Shown piece by piece: positions 55,397-62,795 of a stretch of DNA of 64,000 nt. Every line of letters begins with the position of its first letter. The first letter of the stretch is position 1. The position numbers and the translations under genes were made by a program. The stretch comes from Burkholderiales bacterium 70-64 (lineage in GTDB: Bacteria; Pseudomonadota; Gammaproteobacteria; Burkholderiales; Burkholderiaceae_E): assembly GCA_001898645.1 (NCBI GenBank), contig MKUQ01000025.1, positions 62,001 to 126,000 on the forward strand, written 5' to 3'. A model generated the notes under the pieces. The model had not been told where the DNA came from, did no database searches, and worked only from the letters and a program-made list of their open reading frames with translations.

Positions 55397-56656
55397 ATGT
55401 CCGAGTACTACGACTCCCTCGAAACCCGTTCCGCCGAGGCGCGCGAAGGCGCGCTGATGGCGGCGCTGCCGGACCTGGTCGCGCAGGCCGCGGCCCGCTC
55501 ACGCGGCTGGGCGAAGCGGCTGCACGGGGTGGAGCCGGCCGCGATCTGTTCGCGCAAGGCGCTGGCGCAGCTGCCGGTGCTGCGCAAGAGCGAGTTGAAG
55601 GCGCTGCAGGAGGCCGACCCGCCCTTCGGCGGCCTGACCACCGTCGAGCACGGGCGCCTGGGGCGGCTGTTCATGTCGCCGGGCCCGATCTTCGATCCGG
55701 AAGGCGCGCGCGAAGACCCGTGGCGCACCGTGCGCGCGCTGTACGCCGCCGGCATCCGGCCCGGGCACGTGGTGCAGAACTGCTTCGGCTACCACCTCAC
55801 GCCGGGCGCCTGGATGATCGAGGGCGCGGCGCGCAAGCTCGGCTGCGCGGTGATCCCTGCCGGCACGGGGCAGACCGAGCAGCAGATCGAGGTGATCCGC
55901 ATGCTGCGGCCCGATGCCTACGCCGGCACGCCCTCGTTCCTGCGCATCATCGTGGAGCGCGCGCACGAGCTGGCGCTCGACATCTCCAACCTGCGGCGCG
56001 CGCTGCTGGCGGCCGAGGCGCTGCCGCCCAGCCTGCGCGCCTGGTTCCGGCAGCAGGGCATCGAGACGGTGCTGCAGTGGTACGGCACCGCCGACATCGG
56101 CCTGATCGCCTACGAGTCGCATGCCGTGGAAGGCATGATCCTCGACGAGGACCTGGTCCTCGAGATCGTGCGCCCGGGCACTGGCGAGCCGGTGCCCGAC
56201 GGCGAGGTGGGCGAGGTGGTGGTCACCAGCTTCAACCCCGAGTACCCGATGATCCGCTTCGGCACCGGCGACCTCTCCGCCGTGCTGCCGGGCATCTCGC
56301 CGTGCGGGCGTACCAACGTGCGCATCCGCGGCTGGCTCGGCCGTGCCGACCAGACCACCAAGGTGCGCGGCATGTTCGTGCATCCGGGGCAGGTGGCCGA
56401 GATCGTGCGACGGGTGCCCGAAGCCGGCCGTGCGCGGCTGGTGGTCGAGGGCGAGATGGCCAGCGACCGCATGACGCTCAGGTGCGAGGTCGATGCGGCG
56501 AAGCTGGCCGCGGCCGGCGGCGCCCAGGCGCTGGCCGCGCGGCTGGCCGAGGCGATGCGCGAGGTCACCAAGCTGCGCGGCGAGGTCGAGCTGGTCGAGC
56601 CGGCGAGCCTGCCCAACGACGGCAAGGTGATCGAGGACGCGCGCAAGTACGACTGA
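55397..56656 (+). CDS. Phenylacetate-CoA ligase-like (PaaK family) protein with an altered nucleotide loop
   Basis: A 419-residue adenylate-forming-enzyme homologue, eight bases after livF. PaaK-like parts are LPVLRKSELKALQEADPPFG, HVVQNCFGYHLTPGAWMIEG, QWYGTADIGLIAYE and the C-terminal KVRGMFVHPGQVAEIV and LPNDGKVIEDARKYD. Where active PaaK proteins have a Ser/Thr/Gly-rich loop (TSGTTG-like), this protein reads FMSPGPIFDPEG, so ATP binding may be altered or lost. It may be a second ligase of the operon or a non-catalytic partner. Confidence 0.8.
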   Translation: MSEYYDSLETRSAEAREGALMAALPDLVAQAAARSRGWAKRLHGVEPAAICSRKALAQLPVLRKSELKALQEADPPFGGLTTVEHGRLGRLFMSPGPIFDPEGAREDPWRTVRALYAAGIRPGHVVQNCFGYHLTPGAWMIEGAARKLGCAVIPAGTGQTEQQIEVIRMLRPDAYAGTPSFLRIIVERAHELALDISNLRRALLAAEALPPSLRAWFRQQGIETVLQWYGTADIGLIAYESHAVEGMILDEDLVLEIVRPGTGEPVPDGEVGEVVVTSFNPEYPMIRFGTGDLSAVLPGISPCGRTNVRIRGWLGRADQTTKVRGMFVHPGQVAEIVRRVPEAGRARLVVEGEMASDRMTLRCEVDAAKLAAAGGAQALAARLAEAMREVTKLRGEVELVEPASLPNDGKVIEDARKYD

Positions 56657-56735
56657 AGCGCATGCCGCGGCGCTGCGCAGCCCGGCCACGCACCGTGGCC
56701 GGTGCGATCGGGCGTGCGCGGCGCGCAATCTCGGG

Positions 56736-57185
56736 CTACTGGTCGGGAATCTCGGCCTCGACGAGCTTTGCCAGCAGTGCCAGCGATTCCTGCCAGCCGA
56801 GATAGCACGCCTCGACCGGGATGGCCTCGGGAATGCCCTCCTGCACGATGCTCAGATCGGTTCCGCAGGACACCGCCGACAGGGAGATCGTCGTGCGCAT
56901 CTCTCCCGGCAGGTTCGGATCGTCGAAGCGGTCCGTATGGCGGATGCGTTCCCCGGGCAGCAGCTCGAGATACTCCCCGCCGAAGGCATGGCTGCGGCCG
57001 GTGCCGAAGTTGGTGAACGACATCCGGTAGCTGCCGCCGACCTTGGCGTCGAGGTGGTGGACCTTGCCGGTGAAGCCGTTCGGAGGCAGCCACTTGACCA
57101 TCGCGTCGGGATCGAGGAAGGCGCGATAGAGGCGTTCCGGGGCGGCGCGGATCACGCGGTGGAGTCGGACGGTGTTGGTGGACAT
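56736..57185 (-). CDS. SRPBCC/AHSA1-domain protein
   Basis: A 149-residue START-fold protein of the Aha1/CalC-like group, with [20 protein letters not shown] and [20 protein letters not shown]. These proteins bind hydrophobic ligands, but most have no assigned role. ATG at 57185 ([10 protein letters not shown]) fits the family N-terminus; a longer start would run into the divergent gene's promoter. It is convergent with the PaaK-like gene. Confidence 0.85.
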   Translation of the reverse strand: MSTNTVRLHRVIRAAPERLYRAFLDPDAMVKWLPPNGFTGKVHHLDAKVGGSYRMSFTNFGTGRSHAFGGEYLELLPGERIRHTDRFDDPNLPGEMRTTISLSAVSCGTDLSIVQEGIPEAIPVEACYLGWQESLALLAKLVEAEIPDQ

Positions 57186-57286
57186 GGCAGTCGACCTCCG
57201 TTGCAGGGAACCGGAAGAGCATCGTAAGGCCATCTCCGCGCCGACCACCCCGGCGCTACACTCGAGCGTCCAACCCGGAGGGCACG

Positions 57287-58228
57287 ATGCCCCGCTTCCA
57301 CACGCTGAAGTACGCGCGCGATCGCGCCAATCCGCGCATCGCGCGCATCACGCTGAACCGGCCCGAGCGGCTGAACGCGATCGACGAGCGCATGCCGGGC
57401 GAGATCCGGCGCGCAGTGGAAGCGGCCAACGCCGACGATGCGGTGCACGTGATCGTGCTGGCGGGCGCCGGGCGCGCGTTCTGCGCCGGCTACGACCTGC
57501 AGGCCTTCGGCGAAGGGATGGTCGACCATCCCTGCCAGCAGGAATCGTCTCCGTGGGACCCCATGCTCGACTACCGCACCATGAAGCGCTTCACCGAGGA
57601 CTTCATGAGCCTGTGGCACAGCTACAAGCCGACCATCGCCCAGGTGCACGGCCACGCGGTGGCCGGCGGCAGCGACATCGCGTTGTGCTGCGACCTGCTG
57701 GTGATGGCCGATGACGCGCACATCGGCTACATGCCGGCGCGCGTCTGGGGCTGCCCGACCACCGCGATGTGGGCCTTCCGGCTCGGGCCGATGCGGGCCA
57801 AGCGCATGATGTTCACCGGCGACACGATCGACGGCACCACGGCGAAGGAGTGGGGCCTGGCCACCGATGCCGTGCCGCCCGCGCAGCTCGAGGCGGCCGT
57901 GCGCGAGCTCGCCGGGCGCATCGCCGGCGTGCCGCGCGGCCAGCTGATGATGCACAAGCTGGTGGTCAACCAGGTGCTCGATGCGATGGGGCTCGAGCAG
58001 ACGCAGATGTTCGCTACGCTGTTCGACGGCATCACGCGCCACGATCCACAGGGCCTGTGGTTCCGCCGGCGCGCGCAGCTGCACGGCTACAAGGACGCGG
58101 TGGCCTGGCGCGACTCGGGCCGGCCGATACCCGAGGCGGCCGAGGCGCAGGCGCTGGCGGCGCAGATGCAGCGCGAGCTGGCGCGCAAGCCCCGGGCCGG
58201 GCGTGCGGGCGGCGCCCGCAAGCGGTGA
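57287..58228 (+). CDS. Enoyl-CoA hydratase/isomerase (crotonase) family protein
   Basis: A 313-residue crotonase-fold protein. The CoA/oxyanion segments are [16 protein letters not shown] and [20 protein letters not shown]. The usual second catalytic glutamate position reads ARVWGCPTT rather than the PE(V/I)x(L/I)G form, so it may not be a simple hydratase. The C-terminus is Arg/Lys-rich and about 40 residues longer than the core. CGGAGGG precedes the ATG. It may act on CoA esters made by the preceding operon. Confidence 0.83.
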   Translation: MPRFHTLKYARDRANPRIARITLNRPERLNAIDERMPGEIRRAVEAANADDAVHVIVLAGAGRAFCAGYDLQAFGEGMVDHPCQQESSPWDPMLDYRTMKRFTEDFMSLWHSYKPTIAQVHGHAVAGGSDIALCCDLLVMADDAHIGYMPARVWGCPTTAMWAFRLGPMRAKRMMFTGDTIDGTTAKEWGLATDAVPPAQLEAAVRELAGRIAGVPRGQLMMHKLVVNQVLDAMGLEQTQMFATLFDGITRHDPQGLWFRRRAQLHGYKDAVAWRDSGRPIPEAAEAQALAAQMQRELARKPRAGRAGGARKR

Positions 58229-58250
58229 CGACCGGAGTGAGAACAGACTC

Positions 58251-59438
58251 CTAGACGATCGGCTCGGCCAGGATCTCCCCCAGGCGCACGACGCGGTTGC
58301 GTCCTTCGGCCTTGGCGCGGTAGACGCAGTGGTCGGCGTGCACCAGCACGCGCTCGAGCGATTCGGCATCGCCGACCGGCACGGCGCCGATGCTGGCGGT
58401 CAGCACGATCACCGCGTCGCCTGAGCGCAGGGGCGCCGCTGCCAGCGCCTTGCGCACGCCGTCGATGATCCGCTTTCCGCCGTCGTCGCTGTGGCTGCGG
58501 ATCAGCGCGCAGAACTCCTCGCCGCCGTAGCGGCCGACGAAGCCGGACGGCCTGATCGCGCCGTGCAGCACGCGGGCGGCATGGCGCAGCGCACGGTCGC
58601 CGACCGAGTGGCCATAGCGGTCGTTGACCGACTTGAAGTGGTCCAGGTCGATCATCAGCAGGTAATGGACCGTCCCGGCGGGATAGGGGCGGCGCAGCCG
58701 TTCGCGCGCGAGCTCGAAGAAGTGCGCGCGCGAGTACAGGCCGGTCAGCTCGTCGGTGGTCGCGCGCCGGTGCAGCTCTCCGGATACGCGCGCATGGAGG
58801 ATCATCTGGACGATCTGTGCGAGCGCGATCGGACTCACCACGAAGATCAGCACGAAGGCGATCTGGCTGGTGCCGGGGGTGAGCGCGCCCCCGGACACGG
58901 AGGCGCCCAGCCATACCGTGACGGCGCGCGCCAGGTGGGCGCCCGCGTAGCCGACGAAGAGCCAGCGCAGCGCCAGGGCATAGCCCTGCCGGCGCCACTG
59001 CGGCGTGCGTGCGATCATCCAGGCGATGGCGGCCGGCCACAGGGTGTGCACGGCCGAGAAGGCGACGACGCGCAGTCGCGCGCGCTGCGGATCGTTGTCC
59101 AGCCACGCCCACAGCAGCGCGAGGCCGGCGAGCTGCAGCACGAACAGCCAGGTGGGCTGCGTGCGTCCGAACAGCCGCATCGTCGCGTCGACGCAGGCCA
59201 CGATGCCGAAGCTCATCAGCGCGTTGGCGCTGGCGTGGGCCAGTATGGGGGGCAACAAGCCGCGCATGCTCAGCAGCAGCAGTCCGGCCGCGGTGGTCGC
59301 CATCGCCGCCGCATAGCGGCGCAGCGACGCTGCGTCGGCCCGGTACATGGGTTGCAGAGCGGCGAAGGTCAGGGCGCCGAGCGCGGCCATGCAGGCACCC
59401 ACCAGGAAGGCGGTGCGTGGATCGAAAAAAGGAGGCAT
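58251..59438 (-). CDS. Membrane diguanylate cyclase (GGDEF)
   Basis: A 395-residue protein. About seven hydrophobic helices fill residues 1-210, resembling integral sensory modules, followed by a GGDEF domain (about 225-390). The active site reads GRYGGEEFCALI, an active GGEEF variant, with DLDHFKSVNDRYGH upstream. The inhibitory RxxD site five residues before it is absent. It makes cyclic di-GMP in response to an unknown membrane signal. Confidence 0.9.
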   Translation of the reverse strand: MPPFFDPRTAFLVGACMAALGALTFAALQPMYRADAASLRRYAAAMATTAAGLLLLSMRGLLPPILAHASANALMSFGIVACVDATMRLFGRTQPTWLFVLQLAGLALLWAWLDNDPQRARLRVVAFSAVHTLWPAAIAWMIARTPQWRRQGYALALRWLFVGYAGAHLARAVTVWLGASVSGGALTPGTSQIAFVLIFVVSPIALAQIVQMILHARVSGELHRRATTDELTGLYSRAHFFELARERLRRPYPAGTVHYLLMIDLDHFKSVNDRYGHSVGDRALRHAARVLHGAIRPSGFVGRYGGEEFCALIRSHSDDGGKRIIDGVRKALAAAPLRSGDAVIVLTASIGAVPVGDAESLERVLVHADHCVYRAKAEGRNRVVRLGEILAEPIV

Positions 59439-59492
59439 CTCGGGGCTCAGTATCGTCGCCGTACGGCCATCGGTCCCGGGCGGAATTCACGG

Positions 59493-59520
59493 CTCCGACG
59501 GGCGGGGCCGCCCGTCGGAG
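59493..59520. repeat. 13-bp inverted repeat in a divergent intergenic region
   Basis: CTCCGACGGGCGG (59493-59505) and its complement (59508-59520) are separated by two bases. It lies in the 285-base region between the divergent GGDEF and paaY-like genes. It could be an operator, a cruciform, or a terminator for an unseen short transcript. The rest of the gap shows no supported gene. Confidence 0.4.
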
Positions 59521-59723
59521 GAACGCGCTTCCGGCTGGCGGCCGGCGTCTCGTCGTCGCGACGGGTGCTGCGCCGCAATGGAGGCTGCGCCGGGGCGGGC
59601 GTCGCGCCGCGATGGATCATGAAGCGGGCGGATGCTGCAGCGCGACAGGTGCGGTTCGGCGCGGCGATGCCTGGCGCATCCGGATGATAAAGTCGAAAAT
59701 TCCGCTTCCCTTCGGAGTCCCGC

Positions 59724-60323
59724 GTGCCAGCCGGTCCCACCGTCTATGCGTTCGAGGGCATCACGCCGGTGATCGACCCTACGGCCTACGTCCATCCGGG
59801 CGCGTTCCTCATCGGCGACGTGATCGTCGGGCCGGGCTGCTACGTCGGGCCGGGCGCGGCGCTGCGCGGCGACTTCGGCCGCATCGTGATGGAGCGCAAT
59901 GCCAACCTGCAGGACAACTGCGTGGTGCATTCGCGACCCGACCTCGACTGCGTGATGGAGGAGGAAAGCCACATCGGCCACGGCGCGATCATCCATTGCG
60001 GGCGCATCGGACGCGACGCGATGGTCGGCATGAATGCGGTGGTGATGGACCGTGCCACGGTGGGCGAGCAGGCCATCGTGGCCGCGATGGCCTTCGTCAA
60101 GGTCGACATGCAGATCCCGCCGCGCGTGCTGGTGGCGGGGATGCCGGCGCGCGTGGTGCGGACGCTCACCGAGGGCGACATCGCGCGCAAGCGCGCCGGC
60201 ACGGCGCTGTACATCGAGCTCGCGCGGCGCTGCCGGGAGGGCCTGGTGCCGGCGCTCGCGCTCGAGGCACCCGAGGCCGGGCGCCGCCGGGTGAGCTGGA
60301 CCTTCGGCGAGCACCTCGGCTGA
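59724..60323 (+). CDS. paaY: PaaY-like left-handed beta-helix thioesterase / gamma-carbonic-anhydrase family protein
   Basis: A 199-residue hexapeptide-repeat protein. Zinc histidines are in NCVVHSRP and GHGAIIH. The extended C-terminus (about 30 residues after the helix) matches PaaY, a thioesterase that clears toxic CoA dead-end products in phenylacetate breakdown, rather than plain gamma carbonic anhydrases. GTG at 59724 is preceded by GGAG at good spacing. The rest of the paa pathway is not in the window. Confidence 0.82.
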   Translation: MPAGPTVYAFEGITPVIDPTAYVHPGAFLIGDVIVGPGCYVGPGAALRGDFGRIVMERNANLQDNCVVHSRPDLDCVMEEESHIGHGAIIHCGRIGRDAMVGMNAVVMDRATVGEQAIVAAMAFVKVDMQIPPRVLVAGMPARVVRTLTEGDIARKRAGTALYIELARRCREGLVPALALEAPEAGRRRVSWTFGEHLG

Positions 60324-60444
60324 GAACGTGTGAAGGAATCTGCTGCGCGGCCCGATCTCGCGCCTGCGATGCTCGCCGTACCCCAGTACGGCTGCGCTTC
60401 TCGGCGCGACCTCGGGCCGCTCGCTACGATTCCTTCACACGTTC
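60324..60444. terminator. Extended inverted repeat after paaY, full element (f)
   Basis: Outer arms GAACGTGTGAAGGAATC (60324-60340) and its complement (60428-60444) are perfect over 17 bp. Inside, GCGGCCCGA pairs with TCGGGCCGC and CCGTAC with GTACGG, so most of the 121 bases can fold into one long interrupted hairpin. The left arm follows directly on the paaY-like TGA. It shares the segment GCGACCTCGGGCCGCTCGC with the element at 17239. Confidence 0.65.
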
Positions 60445-60508
60445 TGTGGGGCGCCGGCCTGCGGCGGCCGCACCAAGCGGCGAAGGAGGGGGCCGAAAGA
60501 GGAGGCGC

Positions 60509-61426
60509 TCAGTGATCGAGCAGCCAGTCTCCGTCGCGGCGTAGCTGGCCCTGCGTCACCAGCTCGTCGGCGGCCCAGGCGAGCGCCGCTTCGTAGGTCA
60601 TGCCGGCCCTGGCGGCGGCTGCGCGCATCACGGTGGCGTCGCGCACCCGTTCGATCAGTTGCGTCGACTCGATGCGTTCGATGTCGAGCAGCAGGAACTT
60701 CACCAGCACCTTCAGCGCGTGGCGCGCATGCTTGGGCGGATCGGCGCGCATCGCCGCCAACCGGCCGAAGGCGCGCGCGAGCGCGCCGCGTACGTCGGTG
60801 AAGGCCGGCCCGTGGCCGGGCAGCACCACGTCGACGGGCAGCGAGGCGATCAGCTCGAGCACCGCCTGCTGCTCGGCGAAGCCGGAGTCTCCGTCGAGCT
60901 CGGGGAAGATGATGCCGAAGCCCTGCTCCCACAGCGCGTCGGCCGAGATCAGGAGGCGCTCGTGCGCGCAGTGGAAGATCAGGCTCCTCGGGTCGTGGCC
61001 GGGTGCGGCCAGCACCTGCCAGGCCAGCCCGCCCAGCCGCAGGGTGTCGCCGGGCGCCAGCGTCGCGCCGTGGCGAAACGGCGGGCAGCGCTGGCCGGTC
61101 CCGCTATAGCCGAGGGCCGCTTCGTCCCAGGCGGCCACGTCGGCGGCGCTCGCCTGCGGGATCGCGATCGGGCAGCCGAAGGCGTGCGCCAGCGCGGCAT
61201 TGCCGCCGCAGTGGTCGGAGTGCAGGTGGGTGTTGACGATGCCGGCGAGCCGCGCGCCGCCGGCATCGGCGAGCAGGCGGCGCATCAGTGCGACGGCGAG
61301 GTCGGCGTGCTTGACATAGCCGGTATCGACCACGACGGCCTCGCCGCCGTCGAAGCCGACCACCTGGTTCGAGGACAGCCAGTCGCGCTGGACGAAGCGC
61401 AGCGAGGGGGGCAGCCCGGGCATCAT
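60509..61426 (-). CDS. Metallo-beta-lactamase fold hydrolase
   Basis: A 305-residue hydrolase. The zinc motif THLHSDHCGGN gives His67, His69, Asp71 and His72, with more ligands in APGHDPRSL and LPGHGP. The C-terminal 80 residues are helical. It is not a GloB type. Twelve bases after the DUF1289 gene, it may share the liu-region transcript. The substrate is unknown. Met codons at 61426 and 61423 are both possible starts. Confidence 0.83.
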   Translation of the reverse strand: MMPGLPPSLRFVQRDWLSSNQVVGFDGGEAVVVDTGYVKHADLAVALMRRLLADAGGARLAGIVNTHLHSDHCGGNAALAHAFGCPIAIPQASAADVAAWDEAALGYSGTGQRCPPFRHGATLAPGDTLRLGGLAWQVLAAPGHDPRSLIFHCAHERLLISADALWEQGFGIIFPELDGDSGFAEQQAVLELIASLPVDVVLPGHGPAFTDVRGALARAFGRLAAMRADPPKHARHALKVLVKFLLLDIERIESTQLIERVRDATVMRAAAARAGMTYEAALAWAADELVTQGQLRRDGDWLLDH

Positions 61427-61438
61427 GCGGCGTGCCGC

Positions 61439-61735
61439 TCAGCGCGCGCCGCGGCGCTGCTCGATCGCCGACCAGACCGCGCGTTTGGCATCGTCGTCGA
61501 GCGAGCCCCAGGCAGCGATCTCGTCGAGCGTGCGCAGGCAGCCCGCGCACAGGCCGGTGGCCGCATCGATGCGGCACACCGAGATGCATGGCGAAGGGAC
61601 CGGCGCGGCACGGAGTGCTGCGGCGGCCTCGGCCGTTCCGGTCGGTTCATGCCGTTCGGCCAGGGTGCCGGGCGCGGCCGCTGCGGTCGACGAGCCGGGT
61701 GCGGCCGGCCGCATGGGCGATCCCGCGCCGCTCAT
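61439..61735 (-). CDS. DUF1289 protein
   Basis: A 98-residue protein. The C-terminal half is DUF1289, with four cysteines in SPCISVCRIDAATGLCAGCL and the following DEIAAWGSL, a likely metal site of unknown role. The first 45 residues are an Ala/Gly/Pro-rich tail. Its ATG overlaps the stop of the HMG-CoA lyase gene. Confidence 0.85.
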   Translation of the reverse strand: MSGAGSPMRPAAPGSSTAAAAPGTLAERHEPTGTAEAAAALRAAPVPSPCISVCRIDAATGLCAGCLRTLDEIAAWGSLDDDAKRAVWSAIEQRRGAR

Positions 61736-62655
61736 GCCGGTGCGGGATCGCGCTGGTGCCGGGCGGCCAGCGCGTTGCCGGCGCGCGAGGCGCTGCGCCG
61801 GCCCAGCTGCGCGGAGATCCACTGGCCGGTGTCGACCAGCCGGTCGAGGTCGAGTCCGGTCTCGATGCCCAGGCCGTGCAGCAGGTAGACCACGTCCTCG
61901 GTGGCGACGTTGCCGGTGGCGCCCTTGGCGTAGGGGCAGCCGCCCAGGCCGGCGATCGACGAATCGAAGCGCGCCACGCCGCACTGCAGCGCCGCCATCA
62001 CGTTGGCCACCGCCTGGCCGTAGGTGTCGTGGAAGTGGCCCGAGAGCTGCGCCAGCGGCACTTCGCGGGCCACCGCCTCGAACACCCGCGCCACATGGCC
62101 CGCCGTGCCCACGCCGATGGTGTCGGCGATGCCGATCTCGTCGCAGCCGAGATCGCGCAGCCGCATCGAGACGTCGACCACCGCGGCTACCGGCACCTCG
62201 CCCTGGTAGGGGCAGCCGAAGGCGACCGAGACCGCCGCGCGCACCCGCAGCCGGTGGGCCTTGGCGGCCTGCGCCACCGGGCGGAAGCGCTCGATGCTTT
62301 CGGCGACCGAGCAGTTGATGTTGCGCCGGGAGAAGGCTTCGCTGGCCGAGCCGAAGATGACCACTTCGTCGGCGCCCGCGGCGAGCGCCGCCTCGAAACC
62401 CTTCATGTTGGGCGTGAGCACCGACAGCTTCACGCCGGAGCGGCGCGGCAGCCGGGCCATGACCTCGGCCGCGTCGGCCATCTGCGGCACCCACTTGGGC
62501 GAGACGAAGGAGGTCGCCTCGAGCTGGCGCACGCCGGCCGCGAGCAGGCGTTCGCACAGCTCGACCTTGACGTCGGTGGAGACCGGCTGCTTCTCGTTCT
62601 GCAGTCCGTCGCGCGGACCGACCTCGGTGATCAGGACTCGGCTGGGCAGGTTCAT
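61732..62655 (-). CDS. Hydroxymethylglutaryl-CoA lyase
   Basis: A 307-residue TIM-barrel enzyme splitting HMG-CoA into acetyl-CoA and acetoacetate, the last step of leucine degradation. Substrate motif EVGPRDGLQNE, metal ligands in LSGHFHDTYG and the catalytic-cysteine loop GLGGCPYAKGATGNVATED are intact. ATG at 62655 is chosen since it begins the conserved N-terminus MNLPSRVLITEVG. The methylcrotonyl-CoA carboxylase gene lies just upstream. Confidence 0.94.
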   Translation of the reverse strand: MNLPSRVLITEVGPRDGLQNEKQPVSTDVKVELCERLLAAGVRQLEATSFVSPKWVPQMADAAEVMARLPRRSGVKLSVLTPNMKGFEAALAAGADEVVIFGSASEAFSRRNINCSVAESIERFRPVAQAAKAHRLRVRAAVSVAFGCPYQGEVPVAAVVDVSMRLRDLGCDEIGIADTIGVGTAGHVARVFEAVAREVPLAQLSGHFHDTYGQAVANVMAALQCGVARFDSSIAGLGGCPYAKGATGNVATEDVVYLLHGLGIETGLDLDRLVDTGQWISAQLGRRSASRAGNALAARHQRDPAPA

Positions 62656-62749
62656 GACGACTCCGCGGCAGGCCGCCGGCATACGGCCGGCGAACGGCTT
62701 TCCCTTCCAAGCTCCAGTCTAATCCCAAGCCTGCGCGGCCCGCCCCTCT

Positions 62750-62795
62750 GCTGAACGCGTGAAGGAACCGCAGCAGGTTCCTTCACGCGTTCAGC
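62750..62795. terminator. 20-bp perfect inverted repeat after the carboxylase gene, full element (g)
   Basis: Arms at 62750-62769 and 62776-62795 (GCTGAACGCGTGAAGGAACC and complement) with a six-base loop GCAGCA. The carboxylase stop codon (62791-62793) is inside one arm. It stands between two genes of the same direction, so it may attenuate rather than end transcription. It carries the shared repeat core. Confidence 0.65.
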
